Shown here: in pieces, positions 1 through 6,794 of the stretch | Layout of the letters: the number at the start of each line of letters is the position of its first letter | Numbering within the stretch: the stretch's first letter is position 1 | Origin: Promicromonosporaceae bacterium | GTDB lineage: Bacteria > Actinomycetota > Actinomycetes > Actinomycetales > Cellulomonadaceae | Length of the DNA: 9,227 nucleotides | Direction of reading: 5' to 3' | NCBI GenBank assembly: GCA_009782865.1 | Contig: WRIF01000040.1 | Coordinates: forward strand, 1 to 9,227 | The notes under the pieces: model-generated | What the model was told of the DNA's origin: nothing | The model's input: the letters and a program-made list of their open reading frames with translations, nothing else | The model's database searches: none | Made by a program: the position numbers and the translations under genes

Positions 1-534
1 TGGTGGGACCCGGTCACCGGAGAGCCGCTGCGCGGCACCACCGCCCAGGGGGCGGCCGATGACTCGTGCTGGGCGCGCGGCCAGGCCTGGGGAATCTACG
101 GATTCGCCCTCAACTACGACGCCACCGGCGACCAGGAGATGCTCACGGCCGCCCGGCGTTGCGCCGACTACTTCCTGCAGCACCTGCCCGCCGACGGGGT
201 GCCCTTCTGGGACCTGATCTTCACCGACGGCGACGATGAGCCGCGCGACGCCTCGTCGGGATCGATTGCCGCCTGTGGCCTGCACGAGCTGGCCCGCCTG
301 GAGACCGATCCCGCCCGCGCCGAACGGTACGCCGCCGCCGCCCGCCAGATGACCGAGAACCTGCTGGCCTACACCCCGGCCGCGGAGGGCGTGGAGTCTG
401 ATGCCCTGCAGCTGCACTCGGTCTACTCCAAGCCCGCCGGCGAGGGGGTAGACGAGGGCTGCCTCTGGGGCGACTACTTCTACCTGGAGGCGCTCATGCG
501 CCACCTAGACCCCGACTGGAAGCGCTACTGGTGA
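1..534 (+). CDS. GH88 unsaturated glucuronyl hydrolase, C-terminal part (5' end outside window)
   Basis: The frame is open from base 1 to the TGA at 532-534, giving 177 residues, about the last half of a family whose members are usually 370-400 residues. GH88 enzymes cleave the 4,5-unsaturated uronic acid from the non-reducing end of oligosaccharides made by polysaccharide lyases, by hydration of the double bond. Seen here: DSCWARGQAWG (fragment residues 21-31), FWDLIFTDGD (69-78) followed by DASSGSIAACG (83-93), and the closing block CLWGDYFYLEAL (154-165) ending DWKRYW. These are the typical helices of the alpha6/alpha6 barrel. The catalytic Asp pair of the family lies mostly upstream, so catalysis cannot be confirmed. 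An HSVYSKP segment (139-145) is at the position where streptococcal enzymes have, as I recall, a sulfate-contacting Ser/Ser/Lys pocket. No signal peptide can be judged. It is followed after 20 bases by kduD, which fits a cytoplasmic uronate pathway. Confidence 0.9.
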   Translation, partial: WWDPVTGEPLRGTTAQGAADDSCWARGQAWGIYGFALNYDATGDQEMLTAARRCADYFLQHLPADGVPFWDLIFTDGDDEPRDASSGSIAACGLHELARLETDPARAERYAAAARQMTENLLAYTPAAEGVESDALQLHSVYSKPAGEGVDEGCLWGDYFYLEALMRHLDPDWKRYW

Positions 535-554
535 ACCCCCTTAGGAGAGACCCC

Positions 555-1319
555 ATGATTCTCGACAGTTTCAAGCTGGATGGCCGGGTGGCCATCGTGA
601 CCGGCGGACACCGCGGCCTTGGGCAGGCTGCCGCCCTGGCCCTGGCCGAGGCGGGCGCCGACGTGGCCGTGCTGGACTTTGGCGACGCCAGCGAGACGGT
701 GGCCGCCGTGGAGGCGCTCGGCCGCCGGGCCCTGTTCGCCCAGATCGACCTGATCGCCGCCACCCCGGCCGAGATCGATGCGGCGGTGGCCGACGTGGCC
801 GAGCGCCTTGGCGGCGTGGACATTCTGGTGAACAACGCGGGCATCATCCGCCGAACGCCCGCCGCCGAGCACGCGGCCCGCGACTGGGACGAGGTCATCG
901 CCATCAACCAGACCGCGCTGTTTCACCTGTGCCAGGCGGCAGGGCGGCTGATGCTAGCCCAGGGCCACGGCAAGATCATCAACATCGCCTCGATGCTCTC
1001 CTTCCAGGGCGGAATCACGGTGCCCGGATACGCCGCCTCCAAGCACGCGGTGGCCGGCATCACCAAGGCGCTCGCCAACGAGTGGGCTGGCCGCGGCGTC
1101 GGGGTGAACGCGATTGCCCCCGGCTACATGTCCACCGACAACACCGCCGCCCTGCGGGCGGACGAGGCCCGCAACTCCGCGATCCTCGACCGCATCCCCG
1201 CCGGGCGCTGGGGGGTGCCCGCCGACCTGGCCGGCACCTTCGTCTACCTTGCCTCCCCCGCCTCCGACTATCTCGCCGGGGCCATCATTCCCGTCGACGG
1301 CGGCTGGCTGGTCCGCTAG
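555..1319 (+). CDS. kduD: 2-dehydro-3-deoxy-D-gluconate 5-dehydrogenase (2-deoxy-D-gluconate 3-dehydrogenase) KduD
   Basis: A 254-residue classical short-chain dehydrogenase, the same length as E. coli KduD (253). It interconverts 3-deoxy-D-glycero-2,5-hexodiulosonate and 2-keto-3-deoxygluconate with NAD(H), the step after KduI. Seen: the nucleotide-binding TGGHRGLG (residues 16-23), NNAG (93-96), Asn118, Ser146 in IINIASMLSFQGG, and the catalytic YAASK (Tyr159, Lys163). KduD-specific stretches are the N-terminus MILDSFKLDG, NAIAPGYM (185-192), LDRIPAGRWG (211-220) and the C-terminus VDGGWLVR. These match the remembered E. coli protein closely, so KduD is preferred over a generic SDR. The start is ATG 555, with AGGAGA at 543-548 spaced six bases away; an in-frame GTG at 531 would overlap the GH88 stop and lacks support. 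It is probably co-transcribed with GH88 and kduI. Confidence 0.95.
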   Translation: MILDSFKLDGRVAIVTGGHRGLGQAAALALAEAGADVAVLDFGDASETVAAVEALGRRALFAQIDLIAATPAEIDAAVADVAERLGGVDILVNNAGIIRRTPAAEHAARDWDEVIAINQTALFHLCQAAGRLMLAQGHGKIINIASMLSFQGGITVPGYAASKHAVAGITKALANEWAGRGVGVNAIAPGYMSTDNTAALRADEARNSAILDRIPAGRWGVPADLAGTFVYLASPASDYLAGAIIPVDGGWLVR

Positions 1320-1398
1320 GGCCGGCCCCCGCTTGTCGTACCGATAACTCCCCTCCCTACCGCTCTCTCCCGATCACATTCCCGCCCGGCGAGCCGCC

Positions 1399-1413
1399 CC
1401 CGGCCGCGCCGGG
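1399..1413 (+). other. GC-rich hairpin just before the kduI ribosome binding site
   Basis: CCCGGC (1399-1404) and GCCGGG (1408-1413) form a 6-bp all-GC stem with a CGC loop, ending four bases before the AGAAAGGA ribosome binding site of kduI. The 111-base kduD-kduI gap also starts with a perfect 10-bp palindrome GGGCCGGCCC (1319-1328) and has a pyrimidine-rich middle. There is no T-run, so it is not a terminator. It may affect mRNA stability or the translation ratio between the two genes. Chance is plausible at this GC content. Confidence 0.3.
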
Positions 1414-1430
1414 CCCAGAAAGGACCACCC

Positions 1431-2264
1431 GTGCTTAATCAGCGTTATGCCACCTGCCCCGAGATGATCCCGGGCATGGACACCACCGAACTGCGCGCCC
1501 GCTACCTGGTGGAGGACGTGTTTGTTCCCGGCGAGATCAAGGTGACCTACACCCATCACGATCGGATCGTGTTGGGCGGCGCCACCCCCACCGAGGCGCC
1601 CCTCACCCTGCCCACCTATGACGAGTTGCGCACCGACACCTTCCTGGAGAATCGCGAGCTGGGCATCGTCAACGTGGGCGACGACGGCACCGTGACCTCC
1701 GATGGTGAGGCGTATGACCTGCCCAAGGGGGCCTGCCTGTACATCGGACGCGGCGCCAAGGAGGTGGTCTTCGCCTCGGCCGACCCCGCCAGCCCGGCCA
1801 GGTTCTACCTGTTCTCCGCCACGGCCCACACCACGTACCCGACGGTGCGCGTGCTGCCCGGCGAGGGCAACGTCCTGGACCTGGGCGACCTGCTGACCTC
1901 GAACCAGCGGCAGATTCATCAGCTGATCCACCAGGGCGGGGTGCAGTCCTGCCAGGTGGTGATGGGGGTGACCTACCTGTCCCCGGGTTCGATGTGGAAC
2001 ACGATGCCCGCACACACCCATGACCGGCGCACCGAGTGCTACCTGTACTTCGACCTCGCAGAGGACGCCCGGGTGATCCACCTGATGGGGGAGCCGAAGG
2101 AGACGCGCCACCTGGTGATGGCCAACCATCAGGCGGTCATCTCCCCTTCGTGGTCTATCCACTCCGGGGTTGGCACGGCCGCCTACGCCTTCGTGTGGGC
2201 GATGGCGGGCGAGAACAAGCCGTTCACCGACATGGATCCGGCCCCCGCCACAGAGCTCCGCTGA
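1431..2264 (+). CDS. kduI: 5-dehydro-4-deoxy-D-glucuronate isomerase (4-deoxy-L-threo-5-hexosulose-uronate ketol-isomerase) KduI
   Basis: A 277-residue protein, matching E. coli KduI (278). It isomerises 4-deoxy-5-keto-uronate, formed spontaneously from the unsaturated uronate freed by GH88, to the diketo acid that KduD reduces. Seen: N-terminal RYATCPE, FLENRELGIVNVG (71-83), YIGRG (104-108), the central NQRQIHQLIH, and the zinc site of the double cupin: His195 and His197 in MPAHTHDRRTE, Glu202, and His244 in SWSIHSG. These correspond to the four metal ligands described for E. coli KduI (His196, His198, Glu203, His245). The C-terminal YAFVWAMAGEN is also typical. The start is GTG 1431, with AGAAAGGA at 1417-1424 six bases upstream; it gives the family's N-terminus exactly. 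The next gene starts 28 bases after the stop. Confidence 0.95.
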   Translation: MLNQRYATCPEMIPGMDTTELRARYLVEDVFVPGEIKVTYTHHDRIVLGGATPTEAPLTLPTYDELRTDTFLENRELGIVNVGDDGTVTSDGEAYDLPKGACLYIGRGAKEVVFASADPASPARFYLFSATAHTTYPTVRVLPGEGNVLDLGDLLTSNQRQIHQLIHQGGVQSCQVVMGVTYLSPGSMWNTMPAHTHDRRTECYLYFDLAEDARVIHLMGEPKETRHLVMANHQAVISPSWSIHSGVGTAAYAFVWAMAGENKPFTDMDPAPATELR

Positions 2265-2292
2265 GCGGCCAGGAAACGGAGCTTCCGCGGCG

Positions 2293-3981
2293 ATGGGACA
2301 CCCCTTCGATCTCCATCATTTCGACTACGCGCCGTGGGAGTTCCCCAGCTCCGCCGACGGCCCCCAGCGCGCCAGGCAACTGGCCGCCCAGGGCGAGTTC
2401 CTGGCCCAGCATCCGGACAGCCGGCTGGGCCAGGACGTGTACCTCTCGTCGCTGGCCTGCATTCAGACAGACCTGCTGCACCTTGGTGACCGCTCCTATG
2501 TTGCCGCCCACGCCCACCTTTCCGGGGAGGTCAGGTTTGGCGCCGACTGCTCAGTCAACGTGCAGACGGTGGTGCGCGGCCGGGTGACCGGGGGCGACGG
2601 CGTTCGCATCGGTGGCCAGACCTCTATCCTCGGCTTCAATCACCGCTTCGCTCCCGATGAGCCGGTGTTCAGGCAGGGCCTGTCCAGCCGGGGCATCACC
2701 ATCGGAGACGACGTCTGGATCGGCTCCCACGCCGTGCTGCTTGACGGGATTGTGGTGGGGCAGGGGGCCGTGATCGGGGCAGGGTCCGTGGTTACCAAGG
2801 ACGTTCCGGCCGGCGCGGTGGTGGCGGGGAATCCCGCCAGGTTCATCCGGTGGCGCCGTGACCCGGGCGGCCCGCGGGAGGAGCCGCTGGCCGAGACCCT
2901 GCGCGCCTTCGGGGAGGCCGCCAGGGAGGCAATCCCGGGCCTGCTGGCCGACTGCTGGAACGAAGAGGCCCGCCTGTTTGGCGATCAGCCCGGCCGGCCG
3001 CCCAGCCTGCGCGCCCAGTGCGACGCGATCGAGCTGGCTGACCTGGCCGGGCTGGAGTGCCCGCCGCAGCGCAGCCTCCCCGAGTGGAGGGACCTCCTGC
3101 GGGGAACCCAGGAACCGGCCACCGGCCTGCCGCTGCCCTTCGAGCGTCCCGGCCTGGTTGCCGACCTGTACGACGGCGAGGTCAACTACCACCTGCTCAC
3201 CGTCGGCTACGCCCTCGACCTGCTCGGTGACCGTCTCCCTCGGCCAGTGCAGGCCTTGGCCTCCTACCGGCCGCAACGGCTGGCGGGGGAGCTGGCCGGC
3301 CTGCCGTGGGACACTGAGGCCTGGGCCTGCGGGCACCTGCTGGATGCCATCGGGACGGGGCTGCGCTGGAACCTCGCGGCCGGGGGGGAGGCCGCCGGGC
3401 AGGCAGAAGAACTGCTGGGGGCGCTCTTCGCGTGGCTCGACGCGAACGCCGACCCCCTCAGCGGCGCCTGGGGCAGGCCGGGGGCGGGAGGCGACCTGCT
3501 GCAGCTCGTAAACGGCGCCTATCGGGCAACGCGCGGCACCTACGCCCAGTTCGACCGCCCACTGCCGCACCCGCGGGCCTTGATCGACGCGGTGTTGCGC
3601 CACGGCGAGGACCCGGAGTACTTCGCCGCCGGCCGCCTAAACGCCTGTAATGTTCTGGACGTCGTCCACCCCCTGTGGCTGGCCGGCCGACAGACCTCCC
3701 ACCGCCAGGCCGAGATCACCGCCACCGCCAGGCGCCTGCTCGCCCTGGCGCTGGAAATGTGGCAGCAGACGGGCTTCGGCTTCGCCCAGCCGGGCGCCGA
3801 CCGGGGGGCCGGGCCGGGATCGACCCCCGGCCTGCAGGGCACCGAGATGTGGCTGTCCGTCATCTGGTACCTCGCAGACCTGCTCGGCCATGCTGCGGCG
3901 CTCGGGTACCGCCCGCGCGGGGTGCACAGCCCGGATCCGTTTTGCCCGCCCGGCGTCGAACACCACGGTGACGGAGTTTAG
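2293..3981 (+). CDS. Two-domain protein: left-handed beta-helix O/N-acetyltransferase fused to an unrecognised helical domain
   Basis: 562 residues from ATG 2293, the first in-frame start after the kduI stop; GGAAACGGAG (2272-2281) is a slightly distant ribosome binding site. Residues about 45-190 form a hexapeptide-repeat acyltransferase of the xenobiotic/sugar acetyltransferase type. It has a likely catalytic His117 in ILGFNHRF, the repeats GITIGDDVWIGSHAVLLDG and VVGQGAVIGAGSVVTKDV, and the closing AGNPARFIRWR. Such enzymes use acetyl-CoA and act as trimers in the cytoplasm. Stand-alone members are about 180-220 residues, so some 370 residues remain. Residues about 285-545 are mostly helical and Trp/Leu-rich: WDTEAWACGHLLDAIG, LFAWLDANADPLSGAWG, LLQLVNGAYRATRGTY, NVLDVVHPLWLAGRQ and LQGTEMWLSVIWYLADLLG. 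The repeated G-W and helix-pair pattern resembles an alpha/alpha toroid, but no family was recognised and no catalytic residues can be named. No signal peptide or membrane helix. The position after kduI suggests modification or binding of an oligosaccharide or its amino sugar; this is inference. Confidence 0.8.
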   Translation: MGHPFDLHHFDYAPWEFPSSADGPQRARQLAAQGEFLAQHPDSRLGQDVYLSSLACIQTDLLHLGDRSYVAAHAHLSGEVRFGADCSVNVQTVVRGRVTGGDGVRIGGQTSILGFNHRFAPDEPVFRQGLSSRGITIGDDVWIGSHAVLLDGIVVGQGAVIGAGSVVTKDVPAGAVVAGNPARFIRWRRDPGGPREEPLAETLRAFGEAAREAIPGLLADCWNEEARLFGDQPGRPPSLRAQCDAIELADLAGLECPPQRSLPEWRDLLRGTQEPATGLPLPFERPGLVADLYDGEVNYHLLTVGYALDLLGDRLPRPVQALASYRPQRLAGELAGLPWDTEAWACGHLLDAIGTGLRWNLAAGGEAAGQAEELLGALFAWLDANADPLSGAWGRPGAGGDLLQLVNGAYRATRGTYAQFDRPLPHPRALIDAVLRHGEDPEYFAAGRLNACNVLDVVHPLWLAGRQTSHRQAEITATARRLLALALEMWQQTGFGFAQPGADRGAGPGSTPGLQGTEMWLSVIWYLADLLGHAAALGYRPRGVHSPDPFCPPGVEHHGDGV

Positions 3982-3988
3982 CGTTCGG

Positions 3989-4010
3989 CTCGGTGCAGGG
4001 TTCAACCGAG
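3989..4010. terminator. Possible convergent-gene hairpin (weak)
   Basis: CTCGGT (3989-3994) and ACCGAG (4005-4010) form a 6-bp stem with a 10-base loop between the convergent ends of the fusion gene and ktrA, overlapping the last ktrA codons. There is no T-run on either strand. It is the only structure in a 20-base gap that should separate two opposing transcripts, so a weak bidirectional terminator is possible. Confidence 0.3.
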
Positions 4011-4673
4011 GGCGGCGAAGGCCTCCAGGCGGCCGCTTTGGCCTCCCACCACGATGAGGTCTTCGGGGCTCACCACCACCCGGCGGTTGACGTAAACAAA
4101 CTCCTTGCCCGGCGACTTGACGCCAATCACGCGCACCCCGTAGCGGCCCTCGATGTCGATGTCTCCGACCGTGCGGCCGCAGATCTGCAGCGGCGGACGC
4201 ATCTTGACGATGGAGAAGTCGTCTTCGAGCTCGATGAAATCCAGCATGCGGCCGGAGACCAGGTGGGCGACCCGGGCGCCCGCGTCCTGCTCAGGAAAGA
4301 CGATGTGGTGCGCGCCGATCCGCTGCAGGATCCGGCCATGCTTCACCGAGGTTGCCTTGACCCAAATCTCTTGGACCCCCAGGTCGACGAGGTTGGCGGT
4401 GGCGAGCATCGAGGACTCCAGGGCGGTGCCGATGGCGACCACCGCCACGGGGAAGTCGCCTGCCCCCAACTGCTCAAGGGCCTCCGGATTGGCGGCGTCG
4501 GCCTGCACGAGAGGCAGCCTGCCCGACCATTGCGTGATCAATGCCGGGTCCTTCTCCACGGCGAGCACGTCAAGGCCCAGCTGATCGATCTTGGCGGCGA
4601 TCGACTGCCCGAACCTTCCTAAGCCAAGTACCAGCACGCCGGCGTCCGCTACGGAGACCCGTTGCTTGCGCAT
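4002..4673 (-). CDS. ktrA: KtrA/TrkA-type K+ uptake regulatory subunit (RCK protein)
   Basis: A 223-residue cytosolic protein, the usual size for KtrA/KtrC (about 220) and half of a double-domain TrkA. The N-terminal RCK_N Rossmann domain (residues about 11-127) has VLVLGLGRFGQSIA with the GxGxxG at 17-22, an acidic residue at the end of strand two (Glu40 in AVEKD), then LVQADAANPEALEQLG and VAVVAIG. The RCK_C domain spans about 140-215 (ICGRTVGDIDI, YGVRVIGVKS, VVSPEDLIVVGG). In characterised systems an octameric ring of this subunit binds ATP/ADP and gates the KtrB pore. The start is ATG with its first base at 4673, preceded by AAGGAG. It lies eight bases downstream of ktrB, and its Shine-Dalgarno overlaps the ktrB stop, so translation is probably coupled. 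Confidence 0.93.
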   Translation of the reverse strand: MRKQRVSVADAGVLVLGLGRFGQSIAAKIDQLGLDVLAVEKDPALITQWSGRLPLVQADAANPEALEQLGAGDFPVAVVAIGTALESSMLATANLVDLGVQEIWVKATSVKHGRILQRIGAHHIVFPEQDAGARVAHLVSGRMLDFIELEDDFSIVKMRPPLQICGRTVGDIDIEGRYGVRVIGVKSPGKEFVYVNRRVVVSPEDLIVVGGQSGRLEAFAALG

Positions 4674-4677
4674 ATCA

Positions 4678-4684
4678 CTCCTTA
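4678..4684 (-). promoter_or_regulatory. Shine-Dalgarno of ktrA overlapping the ktrB stop codon
   Basis: On the minus strand the junction reads TAAGGAGTGATATG: the ktrB TAA (4684-4682) supplies the first bases of the AAGGAG that sets the ktrA ATG at 4673. This decides the ktrA start and is the usual arrangement for coupled translation of two subunits of one complex. Confidence 0.8.
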
Positions 4685-6115
4685 CCCGATGAGGGGACGA
4701 TCTTCTGGGAGCCGGACTATCCGGCGTCGTTGACGCAGCGCGAGGGCCGCAGCAAAGGTCATGATGCCGGCGCGACCCACAAACATCAGCACCACCAACA
4801 CTAGCCTGCCCGCCGTCGGCAGGTAGGGGGTGATGCCGGTGGACAGCCCCACCGTGGAAAAGGCGGAGAGTACCTCGAACAGGGCCGCATCCAGATCGAC
4901 GCTGGCCACCTCTAGCAGGGTGAGCGTGCCCACCAGGATCACCGAGGCGGCCAGGAAGACGACGGCGATGGCCACGCGCACCGTCTCGCGGGAGATGCGC
5001 CGACCGTAGGCCTCGACGTCCTTGTCTCCGCGGGACTCAGCCCGGATGGCGAGCAGCATGACGGCCAGGGTCGTCACCTTGATGCCGCCTCCGGTGGAGG
5101 CCGAGCCGCCACCGACAAACATCAGGGCGTCGGTCACCAGGCGAGTGCTGGAATGCATCGAACCCACATCGACCGTGGTGAGCCCGCCCGAGCGGGGCAT
5201 GACCGAGGAGTGTAGGCCCGCCATCAGGGTCTCGCTCACCCCTAGGGGGCCGAAGGTTCCCGGATTGGTCCACTCCAGGGCGAGGATCACCACCCAGCCG
5301 AGTAGCAGCAGGGAGGCCGAGGTGACGATGGTCAGCTTGGTGTGCAGCGACCAGCGGCGCCAGGCGGGACGGCGCCGCCTTCGGGTGCGGATGATGTTGC
5401 GGATCACGGGGAAGCCGAGGGCTCCGACAAACACACCGATCACCAGGGGCAGGCCAAGCAGCCAGTCACCGGCGTGGGGGGCAAGCCCCCCGGCGGTCGG
5501 GACGAACCCGGCGTTGTTGAAGGCGGAGATGCCGTAGAAGAGGCTGTGCCAGAGTGCGGTGCCAACCGAATCTCCGAGGGACAGCAGGCGCGGCAACACC
5601 ATCAAGGCGACGATCAGCTCCAGGGAGGTGGTGGTGACCAGCACCACTCGAATCAGCGACCCCACCTCTCCCAGGCGATCCGTCTTGGTCTCGGAGGCGG
5701 CCAGCAGCCGTTGGGTCAGGCCCAGGCGCCGGGAGACGGCCAGGGCCAGGATGGAGGCCAGCGTCATCACGCCGAAGCCGCCCACCTTGATCGCAATCAG
5801 GATCACCACCAGTCCCCAGGTGGTCCAGAAGGTGCCCGTCTCCACCACCGTCAGGCCGGTGATGGACACCGCGGAGACGGCGGTGAACAGGGCCTCGGTG
5901 AAGGAGGCCGTCCCCGGCCCCGCCTTAGCCCACGGGGCCAGGAGCAGCAGGGTGAACAGGGCGCAGACGCCCGCGAAGGCGACGACGGCTAGCCGGGCCG
6001 GGGAGCGGCGGGCCTGCCGTTCGATGAACTCGCGCAGGATGCCCGATGTCCCGGCGCCACCTTCTCCGCCAGGTTGGCGGGGGCCGCGCCAGGGAAGGGC
6101 GGATACCTTGGCCAT
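4682..6115 (-). CDS. ktrB: KtrB/TrkH-family K+ transporter membrane subunit
   Basis: 477 residues from ATG 6115; KtrB proteins are usually 440-460. It is the membrane pore of a Ktr K+ (often Na+-dependent) uptake system. All four selectivity-filter loops are present, each with its key glycine: ITGLTVV (Gly87), NNAGFVP (Gly203), RSGGLTTVD (Gly311) and STVGLSTGITP (Gly423). The intramembrane gating loop GGGSASTGGGIKVTT (335-349) is also clear. The hydrophobic pattern fits four M1-P-M2 repeats, with first and last membrane segments at about 42-60 and 435-460. The first 40 residues are basic, Gly-rich and presumably cytosolic. Two ATGs nine bases apart (6124 and 6115) share the AGGAGAGGA at 6125-6133. 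ATG 6115 has nine bases of spacing and gives MAKVSALPWRG; ATG 6124 would abut the site. A much longer reading from 6229 is unlikely because its extra residues look like translated leader. Confidence 0.93.
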   Translation of the reverse strand: MAKVSALPWRGPRQPGGEGGAGTSGILREFIERQARRSPARLAVVAFAGVCALFTLLLLAPWAKAGPGTASFTEALFTAVSAVSITGLTVVETGTFWTTWGLVVILIAIKVGGFGVMTLASILALAVSRRLGLTQRLLAASETKTDRLGEVGSLIRVVLVTTTSLELIVALMVLPRLLSLGDSVGTALWHSLFYGISAFNNAGFVPTAGGLAPHAGDWLLGLPLVIGVFVGALGFPVIRNIIRTRRRRRPAWRRWSLHTKLTIVTSASLLLLGWVVILALEWTNPGTFGPLGVSETLMAGLHSSVMPRSGGLTTVDVGSMHSSTRLVTDALMFVGGGSASTGGGIKVTTLAVMLLAIRAESRGDKDVEAYGRRISRETVRVAIAVVFLAASVILVGTLTLLEVASVDLDAALFEVLSAFSTVGLSTGITPYLPTAGRLVLVVLMFVGRAGIMTFAAALALRQRRRIVRLPEDRPLIG

Positions 6116-6154
6116 CGACCTCATTCCTCTCCTGGGCACGTTCCGGCGGCGTTG

Positions 6155-6160
6155 ATTGTA
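6155..6160 (-). promoter_or_regulatory. Possible -10 element for ktrBA
   Basis: On the minus strand TACAAT (6160-6155) is a five-of-six match to TATAAT, 39 bases ahead of the ktrB start, giving a plausible leader of about 30 bases. No good -35 is seen at 16-18 bases (the site is GC-only), so this is weak, or a promoter that depends on an activator. Confidence 0.35.
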
Positions 6161-6244
6161 ATCTGGCCCGCCGCCTGCGGCGCGCCAGGCCCATCGCCCT
6201 GACCGGCGGACGACAGGTTGTTGGGGCAACCACGGGCACCGATT

Positions 6245-6273
6245 TCGTCACCACCGCGCAGGCGGGGTATTCT
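6245..6273 (+). promoter_or_regulatory. Possible promoter of the bS22 gene
   Basis: TCGTCA (6245-6250, four of six to TTGACA) and TATTCT (6268-6273, four of six to TATAAT) are separated by 17 bases, upstream of the bS22 gene, predicting a leader of about 70 bases. A short inverted repeat GGTTG/CAACC (6216-6231) lies just upstream. The 230-base gap is shared with the divergent ktrBA operon; no gene was found in it. Confidence 0.35.
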
Positions 6274-6348
6274 CGGTGCTGGACATTTTCTGTTGGTCGG
6301 TGGACCGGCAAATTCCACGCCTTAAGTTCTAACTATCAGGAGGGCCAC

Positions 6349-6447
6349 ATGGGCTCCGTCATCAAGAAGCGCCGCAAGCGCATGGCGAAGAAGAAGCACC
6401 GCAAGCTGCTTCGCAAGACTCGTCACCAGCGTCGCAACAAGAAGTAG
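6349..6447 (+). CDS. Small ribosomal protein bS22 (AURKAIP1/COX24-like domain)
   Basis: A 32-residue, extremely basic peptide: 10 Lys, 8 Arg and 2 His, with no acidic residue. It begins MGSVIKKRRKRM and continues KKKHRKLLRKTRHQRR, nearly the same as the actinobacterial small-subunit protein first seen in mycobacterial ribosome structures as bS22, and related to mitochondrial AURKAIP1/COX24. It should be buried in 16S rRNA near the decoding/mRNA channel region of the 30S subunit. AGGAGGG at 6338-6344, four bases before the ATG, is a near-perfect ribosome binding site, as expected for a highly expressed gene. It stands alone, followed at once by a terminator. This protein is largely confined to actinobacteria and is the best taxonomic marker in the window. 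It is unrelated to the E. coli stationary-phase protein Sra, which has also carried the S22 name. Confidence 0.95.
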   Translation: MGSVIKKRRKRMAKKKHRKLLRKTRHQRRNKK

Positions 6448-6460
6448 CCACGCCAGCGAG

Positions 6461-6487
6461 GCCCGTCCCGGCAGGGGCGGGCTTTTT
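6461..6487 (+). terminator. Rho-independent terminator of bS22
   Basis: GCCCGTCCC (6461-6469) pairs with GGGGCGGGC (6474-6482) through nine pairs including one G-U, around a four-base loop, followed directly by TTTTT (6483-6487). It begins 14 bases after the bS22 stop. Confidence 0.9.
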
Positions 6488-6503
6488 GCTGTGCCGACGA
6501 GCC

Positions 6504-6554
6504 TCTGGCCTGCGTCTGGCCTGCGTCTGGCCTGCGTCTGGCCTGCGTCTGGCC
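6504..6554. repeat. 11-bp tandem repeat, about 4.6 copies
   Basis: TCTGGCCTGCG is repeated exactly four times from 6504 to 6547, followed by a partial TCTGGCC (6548-6554). It starts 17 bases after the terminator T-run, in a region with no supported gene. The unit is not a multiple of three, which argues against a coding repeat. Copies are identical, so it is recent or kept uniform by slippage. Function unknown. Confidence 0.9.
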
Positions 6555-6725
6555 GGAGTCGAAGCCCGCGTGGCCCGCCGGGACGGGGTGGGTGCGGCCC
6601 GTCTGGCCGGGCCGGGCCGCGCAGGCCTGACGGCGACGAAGGCGGGCGCGCAGAGTGACCAGAAACGCCACCGAGCGTTGCAAGTATCGTCGCAGATGAC
6701 ACCCCTCTAGCCCCAATAACTACTC

Positions 6726-6769
6726 ATGCGCGCCAAATGCGATACTCAGGTGGCGGTCGATGCGCGCCA
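6726..6769. promoter_or_regulatory. Direct repeats upstream of the AraC-family gene (candidate operator)
   Basis: ATGCGCGCCA occurs exactly at 6726-6735 and 6760-6769, on a 34-base pitch. A separate inverted pair AGTATCG (6683-6689) / CGATACT (6740-6746) overlaps the same area. The repeats end 53 bases before the regulator's ATG. AraC-family proteins often bind paired direct sites and control their own promoter, so autoregulation is plausible. No convincing -35/-10 pair was found; ATGACA at 6696-6701 is the best -35-like element. Confidence 0.4.
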
Positions 6770-6794
6770 GCGTGCCCCCTGGAGGGGGTTTGCT

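Noticed and set aside
494..926. Two long minus-strand reading frames opposite kduD
   Set aside because: Both are antisense shadows of kduD: Ala/Ser/Arg- or Gly/His-rich, no recognised family, no ribosome binding site.
2551..3603. 350-codon minus-strand reading frame opposite the fusion gene
   Set aside because: Low-complexity Gly/Pro/Gln/Val composition typical of antisense reading in GC-rich genes; the plus frame has clear domains.
5022..6155. Several plus-strand frames opposite ktrB
   Set aside because: KtrB on the minus strand has all four filter motifs; the opposite frames are Arg/Pro/Gly/Gln-rich shadows.
6116..6229. Extended ktrB N-terminus starting at 6229
   Set aside because: The extra 38 residues are Arg/Gly-rich, unlike KtrB, and the AGGAGAGGA site plus ATG lies downstream at 6115-6133.
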